A model generated the notes under the pieces. It ran no database searches, was not told the DNA's origin, and was given only the letters and a program-made list of their open reading frames with translations. From Campylobacterota bacterium (GTDB lineage: Bacteria > Campylobacterota > Campylobacteria > Campylobacterales > Thiovulaceae): 64,000 nt of DNA. A program made the position numbers and the translations under genes. The stretch spans positions 159,915 to 223,914 of the forward strand of contig JASKOM010000003.1 in the NCBI GenBank assembly GCA_030152305.1, read 5' to 3'. This document shows, in pieces, positions 18,131-29,165 of this stretch; within the stretch, counting starts at the first letter, position 1, and each line of letters opens with the position of its first letter.

Positions 18131-18748
18131 TCATCTCCTACCTTTCTCTCCAGGTATGTTTATATTTCCACCATTTCCAAATAATATTAATTCGCTTTGC
18201 ATTGAAATTAATTCAACTAATTCATAAGCTTTTCGTTTTAAAATTTGATGATAAGTATAAGCAAAAGTTGCTACGAAAATACCAACAGCAGTTGCAATTA
18301 ACGCTCCTGAAACACCTTTTGCAATAACAGAAATAGCACCTAATTCTGCTTCACTTAATGTTGCAAATGTATCTAAAATAGCAATAACTGTTCCGAAGAG
18401 ACCAATAAATGGAGATGTTGAAGCAACGATACCAAAAAAAGTTAAACCTTTAGAAGCTTCTCTACTAACTGTATATTTTATAGCTTGTAAAAGATTGGTG
18501 CTAATTGGCTCACCTTCTTTGTTTTTTGCTGAAATATAACGATACATAAAAGAATATCTTGATACTCGTTCGTTATCATTTAAAACAGAATGAAAAGCTC
18601 GTTCTTCATTTTCGACAGAATCTTTTAAAGTTATTAATCTCATAAAAAATAGCCAATTAATCGCAACAAAATAACTACTTAAAATAAGTATAACTAATAT
18701 TTCTATGGAGCTTGTTTCTCCAAAGAAATTAAGCAACATATCAATCAC
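18131..18748 (-). CDS. tolQ: TolQ/ExbB-type proton channel subunit
   Basis: A 205-aa inner membrane protein with three helices: about 15-37, then FGIVASTSPFIGLFGTVIAILDTF (about 105-128) and GALIATAVGIFVATFAYTY (about 148-166), the two pore-lining segments typical of TolQ/ExbB. A GTG start at 18748 is given; ATG 18739 (MLLNFFGETSS) is equally possible. The gene starts 3 nt after atpC, so the Tol operon may be transcribed from the ATP synthase promoter, as gene order in Campylobacter also suggests. Confidence 0.92.
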   Translation of the reverse strand: MIDMLLNFFGETSSIEILVILILSSYFVAINWLFFMRLITLKDSVENEERAFHSVLNDNERVSRYSFMYRYISAKNKEGEPISTNLLQAIKYTVSREASKGLTFFGIVASTSPFIGLFGTVIAILDTFATLSEAELGAISVIAKGVSGALIATAVGIFVATFAYTYHQILKRKAYELVELISMQSELILFGNGGNINIPGEKGRR

Positions 18749-18751
18749 GGA

Positions 18752-19123
18752 TTAGCTTAGCCTTGCCTCAACAGAAGCAATAATAATATTAGAATCTGAA
18801 ACATCTTTTAATAATTCTCGAATGCTATTTAATGATTTAGCAACATCGCCACCTTTACCTTCGATGGCTACAGCACCATCAACAAGAGCGATAATAGAAT
18901 TTTTATCTATTGTTACATTTCCCGCATTAATAACAAGAGCTTCAGATGATCCATTATCTTTTGTAAATTGAATAATTCCACCTTTTAAAAGAGTAAAGAC
19001 AGAAGTATGTTCTGGTAAAACACCAAATTCACCTTCTTCACCTGGAAATCTTACATCATTAACATGACCAGAAAAAATTAGACCATTTGGAGTGATGATC
19101 TCTAACAACAATTTATTACTCAT
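18752..19123 (-). CDS. atpC: ATP synthase F1 epsilon subunit
   Basis: The 123-aa protein has the epsilon beta sandwich (LLEIITPNGLIFSGHVNDVRFPGEEGEFGVLPEHT, residues about 5-40, quoted in part) and a short C-terminal helical region (LNSIRELLKDVSDSNIIIASVEARL), trimmed compared with Escherichia coli. Epsilon sits on gamma in the central stalk and inhibits ATP hydrolysis. It is separated from atpD by about 80 nt with an intercistronic hairpin. Confidence 0.94.
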   Translation of the reverse strand: MSNKLLLEIITPNGLIFSGHVNDVRFPGEEGEFGVLPEHTSVFTLLKGGIIQFTKDNGSSEALVINAGNVTIDKNSIIALVDGAVAIEGKGGDVAKSLNSIRELLKDVSDSNIIIASVEARLS

Positions 19124-19155
19124 ATTTAGTTCCTTATTATATTAATTGAAGAATT

Positions 19156-19177
19156 AGAGCTACAAAGTTGTAGCTCT
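19156..19177. other. Intercistronic hairpin between atpD and atpC
   Basis: AGAGCTACAA (19156-19165) pairs with TTGTAGCTCT (19168-19177), a strong stem with a minimal loop (about 8 bp and a 6-nt loop in practice). No T run follows on the minus strand, so it is probably not a full terminator. It could stabilise the upstream mRNA or cause partial termination, lowering atpC and tol expression relative to atpD. Confidence 0.6.
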
Positions 19178-19204
19178 ATGTTAATGATTTATTTTAGAAG
19201 AAAA

Positions 19205-20620
<1,416 letters not shown>

Positions 20621-21505
20621 CTATTTCATAGATTCAACACCACTGATAATTTCGATTAATTCAGTAGTAATTGATTCTTGTCTAGCTTTATTGAATTTAA
20701 TTTTCAAGCCTTTTACCATTTCTTTAGCATTATTTGTAGCTGAATCCATTGCTTGCATTCGAGCCGAATGTTCTGCCGCTAAAGAATCGATAAGAGCATA
20801 ATACATGTTATATTCAATATATTTTTTAAGCAAAGCCTCAAGAACAACTTCTTCGTTATAAGCTTCAATTTCGATCGTTGGATCATTATCTTTTCGTTCG
20901 ATATTACTTACATCAATTGGAAGAAGTTGATTAACTTTTAGCTCTTGAGTAATCATATTTTTATAACCATTATGAATTAACACGACTTTATCGACTCGTT
21001 TATTTGAAAAATCTTCAACAACAGAAGCGATAAAATGAACGGCTTTATCATAATCAGGCGATGCACTTAAACCAATAGCATGATTTTTAATGTCTCGTTT
21101 GTTATATTTAAAATATTCAAACCCTTTTTTGCCAACAGCATGTAAATCAACTGCAATGTTTTTCGACTCATAATCTTTTAAAAGTCTATTAACTGTTTTT
21201 ATAGTTTGGCTATTAAATCCACCACACAAACCTTTATCAGCTGTAACAAAAACAATAGCTACTCGTTTAACCGCTCTTGTTGTATCGAAATATAAACCTT
21301 CAATACCACCTTCGTGATTATCTTTAATACTTGTAGCTATTTTTGAAATAACTTCATTTAATTTTTTTGCATAGAGACTAGATCTTTTAGCCAACTCTTC
21401 AGCTCGGCGAAGTTTTGCAGTCGATACGAGTTTCATAGCACGAGTTGTTTTTTGTGTGCCAGAAACACTTTTTATCTTTCTTTGGATCTCTTTCAAGTTC
21501 GCCAT
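20621..21505 (-). CDS. atpG: ATP synthase F1 gamma subunit
   Basis: The 294-aa rotor subunit starts MANLKEIQRKIKSVSGTQKTTRAMKLVS (partly quoted), ends ARQESITTELIEIISGVESM, and contains VTADKGLCGGFN. These N- and C-terminal helices form the central shaft turning inside the alpha3beta3 head. It lies between atpA and atpD as usual. Confidence 0.97.
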   Translation of the reverse strand: MANLKEIQRKIKSVSGTQKTTRAMKLVSTAKLRRAEELAKRSSLYAKKLNEVISKIATSIKDNHEGGIEGLYFDTTRAVKRVAIVFVTADKGLCGGFNSQTIKTVNRLLKDYESKNIAVDLHAVGKKGFEYFKYNKRDIKNHAIGLSASPDYDKAVHFIASVVEDFSNKRVDKVVLIHNGYKNMITQELKVNQLLPIDVSNIERKDNDPTIEIEAYNEEVVLEALLKKYIEYNMYYALIDSLAAEHSARMQAMDSATNNAKEMVKGLKIKFNKARQESITTELIEIISGVESMK

Positions 21506-21524
21506 TTAAAAATCCCCTAAAAAA

Positions 21525-23036
21525 TTAAGCAGAAAAGCTAACTTTGAACTCTTCAAGAGCCTTTTTAATTAGTTCTTGAGTATCTTTGCTAATCTGTTTT
21601 TCTTTTCGAATGTTCTCTAAAATTTGTGGATATTTTGTTTCAACAAATGGATAAAGAGCATTTTCGAATCCTCGAACTTTTGAAGCAGGAAGTTTATCAA
21701 GATAACCAAGATTACCAGCTTGAATAATAATAACTTGTTTTTCAGGTGATAAAGGAGAATATGGAGGTTGTTTTAATACCTCAACCATTCTTTGACCTCT
21801 TTCAAGTTGTTTTCTACTTGATTCATCAAGATCAGAAGCAAATTGTGCAAATGCTTGAAGTTCTCGATATTGAGCTAAATCTAATCTTAAAGTTCCAGCA
21901 ACTTGTTTTGTAGCTTTGATTTGAGCAGCACCACCAACTCGTGAAACTGAAATACCAACATTGATCGCAGGTCTTACACCAGAGTTAAATAAATCTGTTT
22001 CTAAGAAAATTTGACCGTCTGTAATCGAAATAACATTTGTAGGAATATATGCAGCGACATCTCCAGCTTGTGTTTCAACGATTGGAAGAGCAGTTAATGA
22101 TCCAGCACCTCGAGCATCATTTAATTTTGCAGCTCGTTCAAGAAGTCTTGAATGTAGATAAAAAACATCCCCTGGGAAAGCTTCTCGTCCTGGTGGTCGT
22201 CTTAAAATAAGAGACATTTCTCGATAAGCAACAGCATGTTTAGAAAGGTCATCATAAATAATCAAACCATGTTGAGCATTATCTCTAAAATATTCACCCA
22301 TTGTTACAGCGGCATAAGGTGCAAGGAATTGTAAAGCAGCAGATTCAGCAGCAGCAGCAGAAACGATAATAGTATATTCCATTGCACCAGCTTCTTCTAA
22401 TCTTCGAATTACACTAGCGATAGTTGATTGTTTTTGACCAATTGCAACATAAATACATTTTACATCTCGACCTTTTTGATTAATAATCGTGTCGATTGCA
22501 ACAGTTGTTTTTCCTGTTTGTCTATCACCGATAATTAATTCTCTTTGACCTCGACCAATTGGAACAAGAGCATCAATTGCTTTAATTCCTGTATGAAGTG
22601 GTTCATGAACAGATTTTCTATCCATAATTCCAGGTGCTTTTTCTTCTACGAATCTATATTCAACACCGTGAATTTCACCTTTACCATCGATAGGCTCACC
22701 AAGAGCATTCACAACTCGTCCTAATAAATTTTTACCAGTTGGAACTTTAAGAAGTTTATTCAATCTTTTTACAGATGAACCTTCTCGTAATCTTGCTGAA
22801 TTTCCAAGAATAACAACACCGACACTATCCTCTTCAAGGTTGAGAGCCATACCGTGTGTTCCATCTTCGAATTCAACCATTTCACCAGCCATAACATTAG
22901 AAAGTCCATAAACTTTCGCAATGCCGTCAGCTAGTGAAACAATCTTTCCTATCTCGTTAATATCAACATTTAATTGAAAATTAGCTATTCGTTCTCGAAT
23001 AATTGAGCTAATTTCGTCAGCACCTAATTTAGACAA
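21525..23036 (-). CDS. atpA: ATP synthase F1 alpha subunit, TTG start
   Basis: The non-catalytic nucleotide-binding subunit has Walker [24 protein letters not shown], the [21 protein letters not shown] segment and [21 protein letters not shown]. The frame is open further upstream, but AAAGGAG (23042-23048) sits 5 nt before a TTG at 23036, giving [16 protein letters not shown] after the initiator, the normal alpha N-terminus. Start at TTG therefore fits best (503 aa). Confidence 0.97.
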   Translation of the reverse strand: MSKLGADEISSIIRERIANFQLNVDINEIGKIVSLADGIAKVYGLSNVMAGEMVEFEDGTHGMALNLEEDSVGVVILGNSARLREGSSVKRLNKLLKVPTGKNLLGRVVNALGEPIDGKGEIHGVEYRFVEEKAPGIMDRKSVHEPLHTGIKAIDALVPIGRGQRELIIGDRQTGKTTVAIDTIINQKGRDVKCIYVAIGQKQSTIASVIRRLEEAGAMEYTIIVSAAAAESAALQFLAPYAAVTMGEYFRDNAQHGLIIYDDLSKHAVAYREMSLILRRPPGREAFPGDVFYLHSRLLERAAKLNDARGAGSLTALPIVETQAGDVAAYIPTNVISITDGQIFLETDLFNSGVRPAINVGISVSRVGGAAQIKATKQVAGTLRLDLAQYRELQAFAQFASDLDESSRKQLERGQRMVEVLKQPPYSPLSPEKQVIIIQAGNLGYLDKLPASKVRGFENALYPFVETKYPQILENIRKEKQISKDTQELIKKALEEFKVSFSA

Positions 23037-23041
23037 GACAA

Positions 23042-23048
23042 CTCCTTT
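23042..23048 (-). promoter_or_regulatory. Ribosome binding site that fixes the atpA TTG start
   Basis: AAAGGAG on the minus strand, 5 nt before TTG 23036. The longer in-frame alternative begins at a TTG (23051) upstream of this site and has no comparable sequence ahead of it. Confidence 0.8.
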
Positions 23049-23061
23049 CAAAGTTTAATTT

Positions 23062-23595
23062 TTAAATAGCCTTCAAGATGTGGCTAATGACATCTGATTC
23101 TAATCTTTCTTTCGAAATAGAAAGTTCAAGATTTAAATCATTAATCGTTACTTTAATTTCTGCATTATCAGATTTTTGTAAATCTAAAATAATTGTTTTT
23201 CCGAGTTTATTTTGCAAACCTGTTTGAATATGAGACATTGTTGATGAATCAATTTCACTGTTTGTTAATAATACTCCTGCAAACTGATTATGATAATAAG
23301 CTGAAATCAAATGTAATTCATTTGCGATATTTTCAAGTTCATTAATTCTATTATTTTCAATAAGCAATTCGATAAAATTTTTTACTCGTTTATCATTTTC
23401 ATCAAATAGTCCGAGAAAAATATTTTTTTGTTCATGTTTATTAATAAATCCAGACTCTAACGAAACTTTAAAATTTTTGTTACTAGTTACAAGTTGCGAA
23501 ACAGCTGAAAACTTTTTGGCTAAAGCTTCAGTTCGTTGTAGCCCTATTTCTGATAATAAAGCTTTGATATATCTTTTTGATATTAAAGAACTCAT
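23062..23595 (-). CDS. atpH: ATP synthase F1 delta subunit
   Basis: The 177-aa delta subunit links the top of F1 to the peripheral stalk. It begins with the helical bundle (SLISKRYIKALLSE, residues 2-15) and has the FIELLIENNRINELENIANELHLI segment (split) that is conserved in delta. The C-terminal part (GVLLTNSEIDSSTMSHIQ onwards) binds the b subunits. It lies between atpF and atpA in the usual order. Confidence 0.93.
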   Translation of the reverse strand: MSSLISKRYIKALLSEIGLQRTEALAKKFSAVSQLVTSNKNFKVSLESGFINKHEQKNIFLGLFDENDKRVKNFIELLIENNRINELENIANELHLISAYYHNQFAGVLLTNSEIDSSTMSHIQTGLQNKLGKTIILDLQKSDNAEIKVTINDLNLELSISKERLESDVISHILKAI

Positions 23596-23598
23596 TGT

Positions 23599-24108
23599 TT
23601 ATGAAACCTTTCTAACAAGAAGATTAGATAAAGATCTAGAATCAAGAGCAACTTCGCCTTTAAGAACTTCCTGCATAACTTCGGCAACAACTGAATGAAC
23701 CATTTTTTTATCTTGAATGATAATTAGTTCTTCTTGTTGTTTTTCAAGCATAACTAATTCGTTTTTACCATTATCTTCAATCTTATTTTTAATTAATTCA
23801 GCCTCTTTTTTTGCATCAGCTATAATCATTCCAGCTCGTCTTTTTGCAGAAATTAATTCTTCTTTCATCTTCTCTTTTGCTTGTATTGATTCCGCAAGCT
23901 TTGCTTCATTTCTTTTAAATTCGCTTTCAATCATTAAAGTTCGATCAGAAAGAAATTTTCTAAGAGGTTCAGCAATCAGATAGTAAAGAATAGCTACAAA
24001 AATAGCAAAATTGACAGATCTTTCTAAGATATCTGTCCCCCCTTCACCAGAACCACCAGCAAACAGAGAAGCTGTAACTAATGCACTTATCGTTGCAAGT
24101 TTTAACAT
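23599..24108 (-). CDS. atpF: ATP synthase Fo subunit b
   Basis: The 169-aa peripheral stalk subunit has a signal-like hydrophobic N-terminus (LKLATISALVTASLFAGG), a transmembrane helix near 32-50 (NFAIFVAILYYLIAEPLRKFL), then a long Lys/Glu-rich coiled coil to the C-terminus (KRRAGMIIADAKKEAELIK). The cleavable-looking N-terminus is a feature of Campylobacterota b subunits. It forms a heterodimer with the b' protein encoded next to it. Confidence 0.93.
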   Translation of the reverse strand: MLKLATISALVTASLFAGGSGEGGTDILERSVNFAIFVAILYYLIAEPLRKFLSDRTLMIESEFKRNEAKLAESIQAKEKMKEELISAKRRAGMIIADAKKEAELIKNKIEDNGKNELVMLEKQQEELIIIQDKKMVHSVVAEVMQEVLKGEVALDSRSLSNLLVRKVS

Positions 24109-24120
24109 TACATCTCCTCC

Positions 24121-24543
24121 TTAAATAGAACTAAATCGTTCTCGAAGAGCAGTTTCGAACGATTGAGAATCTGCTAATAAATTATTTTTAAGAGAAACTC
24201 TTTTAGTAGCAAGTCTTCTCTCAAATTCTTTATAACTCTCTGCTAGTTTTTGTCTCTTCTCTTCTAATCTTTTAGCAATAGAATCTTTAGCTTCGTTGAT
24301 AATTGCATCTTTTAATAAAGAAGCTTCTTTTCTAGCATTAGCTAAAATAGTTTCGGCTTCATGTTTTAATGATGCTATGTCAGATAGATTTTGATTAACA
24401 GAATCTCGATCATTGCGAAGCATTGAATCACGGTCATCGATATATTTTAAAAGTGGGTTATATAACTTTCCTTCTAGATATACAATAAGTGAAATAAAGA
24501 CAACTAAGGTAATGAGTAGAAGCGGTAGATTTATATCTAACAT
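24121..24543 (-). CDS. atpF': ATP synthase Fo subunit b' (second b-type subunit)
   Basis: A 140-aa protein with one N-terminal transmembrane helix (LPLLLITLVVFISLIVYLEG) followed by NPLLKYIDDRDSMLRNDRDS and an Ala/Glu/Lys-rich coiled coil. It is the first gene of the ATP synthase operon in this window; the a and c subunits are not here and must lie elsewhere, as is usual in Campylobacterota. The upstream 420 nt must hold the operon promoter. Confidence 0.92.
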   Translation of the reverse strand: MLDINLPLLLITLVVFISLIVYLEGKLYNPLLKYIDDRDSMLRNDRDSVNQNLSDIASLKHEAETILANARKEASLLKDAIINEAKDSIAKRLEEKRQKLAESYKEFERRLATKRVSLKNNLLADSQSFETALRERFSSI

Positions 24544-24963
24544 CTGCTTACTCCGTAATTTTTTTATGATTATATCAATAATTTGTTATTGTTATCAATA
24601 CGATAATAAATCAATATTATTTGATAATAAAATAAATTTGTAATTGTTCGTCAAATATAAATTTATTCTATTATAAAAAGTAATTTTAATAAATGTTTTC
24701 TAAATTAAGATTTTATTATAAATAACAATTAATTTTTATAAAAAATTTACTTGACTTTTATTAAGATAAACTGATATATTTTCGCACAGTCGCTTATTTT
24801 TTTATAATTAAGTAGACCACAAAATTAGTCTAGAGATTTTTTTCAAAACGACTAATAAAGTTCGAGTTATCGCATAGACTCAAAAACAAATTAAACCACA
24901 AAATATAAAAAAAGTGGATATGCGAAATAACAAAACTATCTTATAGTATAGAAGGAAAGCATT
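24544..24963. promoter_or_regulatory. 420-nt divergent promoter region, atp operon / petABC
   Basis: No coding frame. Very AT-rich, as expected for promoters firing left (ATP synthase) and right (bc1 complex). An imperfect inverted repeat TAGAC...GTCTA lies near 24812-24832. An AGAAGGA ribosome site precedes petA at about 24950-24956. I could not single out a -10 element with confidence on either side. Confidence 0.5.
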
Positions 24964-25470
24964 ATGGCTGACAAAAATAGAAGAGCTTTCATGGGTAAGA
25001 TTCTTGCTGGAACTGCAGGTGTTGCAGCAGTAGCTTCTTTATATGCCATGAAGCGAACTTGGGATCCTCTTCCAAGTGTTGTTAGTGCTGGTTTTACAAC
25101 TATTGATTTATCACCACTAGAAGCTGGTAAATTAAGTATTGTTAAATGGCAAGGCAAACCTGTATTTTTATTAAAACTTACTCCAGATATCGCATTAGAT
25201 GTTAATCGAGATATCGTTATTGGTGAAAATAGATATACAGTTGTTATTGGTCTTTGCACACATTTAGGTTGTATTCCTGAATGGCGAGAAGGTGAAAAAA
25301 TATTTCATTGTGCTTGTCATGGTGGTCAATATGATGCACATGCAAAACAGACATTTGGTCCACCTCCTCGACCACTTGATATTCCACCGTTTGCAATTCA
25401 AGGAACTTCTATCGTTTTAGGCGAAGAAGGTCCAGAATATAAAAAAATGACCGCTCAAGCAAAAGCTTAA
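24964..25470 (+). CDS. petA: Ubiquinol-cytochrome c reductase iron-sulfur subunit (Rieske)
   Basis: The 168-aa Rieske protein of the bc1 complex holds a [2Fe-2S] cluster with Cys and His ligands in CTHLGC (about 99-104) and CACHGG (about 117-122). The N-terminus NRRAFMGKILAGTAGVAAVASL is a Tat signal that stays as a membrane anchor. The ATG has AGAAGGA upstream. It is the first gene of petABC. Confidence 0.96.
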   Translation: MADKNRRAFMGKILAGTAGVAAVASLYAMKRTWDPLPSVVSAGFTTIDLSPLEAGKLSIVKWQGKPVFLLKLTPDIALDVNRDIVIGENRYTVVIGLCTHLGCIPEWREGEKIFHCACHGGQYDAHAKQTFGPPPRPLDIPPFAIQGTSIVLGEEGPEYKKMTAQAKA

Positions 25471-25481
25471 GGATAAAATAA

Positions 25482-26753
25482 ATGGCACATTCCGAAAAAG
25501 CAAAAAGTCTCGGCGAATGGTTCGACCAAAGACTTAATACGACAGGCTTTATAAAAGTCATGATGACTGAATATTGGATTCCGAAAGATATCAATTTCCT
25601 ATGGGCAATGGGTATGGTTTTGGCATTCACATTCAAGATTTTATTAATTTCAGGAATCTTTTTATTAATGTATTATAAGCCAGATGTAGATATGGCTTTT
25701 GATAGTGTTAATTACACAATTATGCAAGAAGTCGGCTACGGTTGGCTATTTAGACATATTCACGGTGTCGGTGCTTCTCTTGTCTTTTTAATTATTTATA
25801 TTCATATGTTTACTGGAATTTATTACGGTTCATATAAACGAGGTCGAGAAATGATCTGGTTAAGTGGTATGTTACTTTTAATATTATTTTCAGCTGAAGC
25901 ATTTTCTGGATATATGTTACCTTGGGGACAAATGAGCTATTGGGCTGCATATGTTATTACGAATATTTTCGGTGGAATTCCTTTAATTGGTGATGAATTA
26001 GTTGTTTGGATTCGAGGAAACTTCTATGTTGCTGACTCGACATTAACACGATTCTTTATGTTACATGTTCTTTTAGTTCCTCTTGCTATTCTTGGTGGAA
26101 TCGTATTCCATTTTTATACATTAAGAATTCCACATGTTAATAACCAAAAAGGTGAAGAAATCGATTTCGAAGAAGAAGCAAATAAATATAAAGCTGACAG
26201 AAAAAAAGTATCAAAAGTTATTCCGTTTTGGCCAGTATTTATGGCAAAAGATATTTTTGTTCTAAGTGTATTTTTATTCTTATTCTTTTATTTAACTTTC
26301 TATCATTATAACTTTGCAATGGATCCTGTAAATTTTGATCCAGCAAATGAATTAAAAACTCCTGCACATATTTATCCAGAATGGTATTTCTTATGGAGCT
26401 ACGAAGTTCTTCGAGGTTTCTTTTTTGATATTGCTGGATTAAAAGCTGCGGATATCGGTTTAGTTGCATTTGGTTTTGCACAAATTATATTTGCATTAAT
26501 GCCATGGTTAGATAGAAGTCCAACTGTTGCACCTGCAAATAGCCGACCATATTTCAAAGTTTGGTTCTGGTTAATGATCGTAATCTTAATTATTTTAACA
26601 GTTTATGGCAAATTACCTCCAACTGGAACAAATGCATGGGTAGGTTTCTATTCAAGTGTTTCATTTATTCTTCTTTTCTTAGCTCTTCCATTTGTTACAA
26701 CAAAAGAAATAGCTGCAACAAATGCTCATAAACAAAATGGAGGAAAACACTAA
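25482..26753 (+). CDS. petB: Cytochrome b of the bc1 complex
   Basis: The 423-aa membrane protein carries two b hemes and the quinone sites. The heme-ligand helices are visible: GWLFRHIHGVGASLVFLIIYIHMF and, further on, FFMLHVLLVPLAILGGIVFHFYTLRIPH. The PEWYFLWSYEVLR motif near 300 is the Qo-site PEWY. It is a full-length cytochrome b, not split. The 3' end contains the GGAGG (26739-26743) used for petC. Confidence 0.97.
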   Translation: MAHSEKAKSLGEWFDQRLNTTGFIKVMMTEYWIPKDINFLWAMGMVLAFTFKILLISGIFLLMYYKPDVDMAFDSVNYTIMQEVGYGWLFRHIHGVGASLVFLIIYIHMFTGIYYGSYKRGREMIWLSGMLLLILFSAEAFSGYMLPWGQMSYWAAYVITNIFGGIPLIGDELVVWIRGNFYVADSTLTRFFMLHVLLVPLAILGGIVFHFYTLRIPHVNNQKGEEIDFEEEANKYKADRKKVSKVIPFWPVFMAKDIFVLSVFLFLFFYLTFYHYNFAMDPVNFDPANELKTPAHIYPEWYFLWSYEVLRGFFFDIAGLKAADIGLVAFGFAQIIFALMPWLDRSPTVAPANSRPYFKVWFWLMIVILIILTVYGKLPPTGTNAWVGFYSSVSFILLFLALPFVTTKEIAATNAHKQNGGKH

Positions 26754-26754
26754 A

Positions 26755-27606
26755 ATGAAAGAATTAAAAATATTTGGTGTTGTTACATTTTTTACACTTG
26801 TAACTTATTGGGGAGTTGAACCTCTTGCTCATTCTATTTTTCATCCACATGTTGAACCTGCTGATTTTCAATTTAAAGATTTAGAAAAAATCACAGAAAC
26901 AAAAGGCGATGCAACAAAAGGTAAAGAGATTTTATCTCAAAACTGTGTTGGTTGTCATAGTGTTGAAAAAGTTGGAATTCCTGCTCAAGTTGATAAACAA
27001 ACAGCTATCGATAGTTACGGTGTTTTTCCACCTGATTTATCAACAGCTGGTTTAATTTATGAGTCAAATTATTTGGCTAATTTTATTAAACATCCAACAA
27101 AAGCTGGTAAATTAGAACATAAATACGACGGTGTTAATAAATTTTATATAATGCCTGATTATAGCTGGATGTCTAATGAAGACATTAGTTCAATCGTTGA
27201 ATATCTAAAATCGATAGCTCCTGCTAAATTAAGCAATAAAGAAGTATTTGTTGATGCTTGTGGTCGATGCCATAGCATGAAATATGACAAATTACCTGCT
27301 GTTAGCGATGTAACAAAAGTAATGGCTTCAACACCACCAGATTTATCAATGATGATTCGATCTCGAGGTGAGCATTATTTAACTACATTTATTAACGATC
27401 CACAAAAACATCTTCACGGAACAGCAATGCCACGAGTTGGTTTAACAGAAGAAGCTCAAAAACAAGTTATTACTTATCTTGAAGAAATTGGCGATTCTAA
27501 AAAAGCTGAACGAGAAGCAATTGCTCCATATGTTCTAGGATTCTTAGGCTTTATGATCTTTATTTCACTTCTTTGGAAAAGAGAAGTTTGGAACGAAGTT
27601 AAATAA
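26755..27606 (+). CDS. petC: Diheme cytochrome c subunit of the bc1 complex
   Basis: About 283 aa from ATG 26755, chosen because GGAGG lies 11 nt upstream; the frame extends further upstream into petB but without support. One N-terminal hydrophobic segment is followed by two c-type heme sites, CVGCH and CGRCH. A C-terminal transmembrane anchor (VLGFLGFMIFISLLW) ends the protein. The diheme c1-like subunit is typical of Campylobacterota bc1 complexes and passes electrons to soluble cytochrome c. Confidence 0.95.
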   Translation: MKELKIFGVVTFFTLVTYWGVEPLAHSIFHPHVEPADFQFKDLEKITETKGDATKGKEILSQNCVGCHSVEKVGIPAQVDKQTAIDSYGVFPPDLSTAGLIYESNYLANFIKHPTKAGKLEHKYDGVNKFYIMPDYSWMSNEDISSIVEYLKSIAPAKLSNKEVFVDACGRCHSMKYDKLPAVSDVTKVMASTPPDLSMMIRSRGEHYLTTFINDPQKHLHGTAMPRVGLTEEAQKQVITYLEEIGDSKKAEREAIAPYVLGFLGFMIFISLLWKREVWNEVK

Positions 27607-27637
27607 TTAATTCTTAACTAACTTTTTTCTATTATTG

Positions 27638-27661
27638 CCGTCTGTTTATTTTAACAGGCGG
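27638..27661 (+). terminator. Terminator-like hairpin after petABC
   Basis: CCGTCTGTT (27638-27646) pairs with AACAGGCGG (27653-27661), nine pairs with one G-T, loop of six. It lies about 30 nt after the petC stop. The T tract that follows is weak (TAACCAAACTTTTC), so termination may be partial. Confidence 0.6.
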
Positions 27662-27791
27662 TAACCAAACTTTTCACAATACCTCATCAAAATCAAATAA
27701 TCTTTCAACTTATTTTTTTATAATTTATATTTATCGTGTCAGAATATATAATATTTATTTGTTAAAATTACTTTAAATTTAATTTTAAATA

Positions 27792-29165
27792 GTGAGCCGT
27801 GAATTGAAAAATATATTTATTTTATTGTTAATTGTTAGTTATGTATTTGCAAACAGCGAAGATCGTGCAATTAAACGAATCTTTGAAAATGAATCGAAAA
27901 TTGCTATGTTAATTGGTAATTCGCAATATATTGATAATCAGTTTTTTGATTCGTTGAAAAATCCAGAAAATGATGTTCGAGCCGTTGCAAAAAAGTTAAA
28001 AGCTTTAGGCTTTCGAGTTATCGAAGGTTATAATTTAAGCGATTTGGAACTTCAAGATAAATTATCTGAATTTGTTGCTTTGTTAAAATCGAATCGCGAC
28101 GGTGTTGGACTTTTTTATTTTGCTGGTCATGGAATCGAAGTTAATGGAGTTAATTATTTAATTCCAGTTGATATAAAAGTTAGCGATGTTAAATATATTC
28201 CGTATAAATCTTCTCCGTTGAATCCAATTATTGAAATGATGAACGAAACAGGCAAAAGATTAAATATCGCTATTCTTGATGCCTGTCGAGATAATCCGTT
28301 TAAATCAACTCGAACTAATAGAGTTGGCGGTTTAGCAACTTTTTCAGCTTCTGGAACTTTCGTTGTTTATTCCGCGGAAAGTGGCAAAAGTGCAAGTGAT
28401 GGACGAGGTAATCTTTCGCCATTTGCTGAATCTCTTGTTAAACATATTGATACTCCGCAAAAAATCGAAGAATTATTTAATAAAGTTCGTTCCGATGTTC
28501 GAAAAGCTACAAATAATGAACAAACTCCTGCGACTTATAATCTTGTTGATGGCGATTTTTATTTCAAATTGCCAGTTAAATTTAATCCTGAAAATGTTCC
28601 CGATGAGGTAGTTTCAACAAAAAATAAATCGAGTTATTCGATTGAAGAGGTTGAACGAACAGAATTTCGGTTAAAAATTGATAGAACTCCAGCGGATAGT
28701 CGAGTTGTTGTTGAAGGTTTATCAGCCAAATACAGCGATGGAGTTTTTTTAACTCGTGGCAAATATTCGTTATTAATTCAAAAAGATGGTTATATTCCAA
28801 AACGAATAAAAATCGATTTGCAAAGTGATTTAAATCTTGAAATTGCACTTGAAAAAATAGCTGAACCAGTTAAGCAAAAAGTCGAAACAGAAAATAAAAC
28901 TTATGTTTCAAAGCCAATAAATACTAAAAAGAAAACTAGTTCATCGTCGTCGGCTGATTGGAATAAACGAATTTTCAAAGGTGAAAGAAGTTATTCGAAA
29001 TTTTCTGATAATTTGGTGAAAGATAATTTTACTAATTTGGTTTGGACAAAAAACAGTAGCGATAATTATATGAATTGGAATAGTGCAAAAAGCTATTGCG
29101 AAGATTTAACTGTTGATGGCTATTCGGATTTTCGTTTGCCAACTGAAAAGAGTTATATTATTTAG
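27792..29165 (+). CDS. Secreted caspase-like protein with PEGA domain and truncated Lcl/DUF1566 domain
   Basis: The 457-aa protein has a hydrophobic signal (about 7-20) and a caspase p20-type domain (about 35-255) with catalytic His in FYFAGHGIE and Cys in LDACRDNPF. A PEGA-like beta domain (about 290-355, TPADSRVVVEGL, GKYSLLIQKDGYIPKRIKI) and a Lys/Ser linker follow, then the start of an Lcl/DUF1566 domain (FTNLVWTKNSSDNYMNW, GYSDFRLPTEK). It stops at TAG 29163, but the rest of the domain continues in another frame to 29359, so a frameshift has cut it. A GTG start at 27792 is used; no clear ribosome site. Confidence 0.75.
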   Translation: MSRELKNIFILLLIVSYVFANSEDRAIKRIFENESKIAMLIGNSQYIDNQFFDSLKNPENDVRAVAKKLKALGFRVIEGYNLSDLELQDKLSEFVALLKSNRDGVGLFYFAGHGIEVNGVNYLIPVDIKVSDVKYIPYKSSPLNPIIEMMNETGKRLNIAILDACRDNPFKSTRTNRVGGLATFSASGTFVVYSAESGKSASDGRGNLSPFAESLVKHIDTPQKIEELFNKVRSDVRKATNNEQTPATYNLVDGDFYFKLPVKFNPENVPDEVVSTKNKSSYSIEEVERTEFRLKIDRTPADSRVVVEGLSAKYSDGVFLTRGKYSLLIQKDGYIPKRIKIDLQSDLNLEIALEKIAEPVKQKVETENKTYVSKPINTKKKTSSSSSADWNKRIFKGERSYSKFSDNLVKDNFTNLVWTKNSSDNYMNWNSAKSYCEDLTVDGYSDFRLPTEKSYII

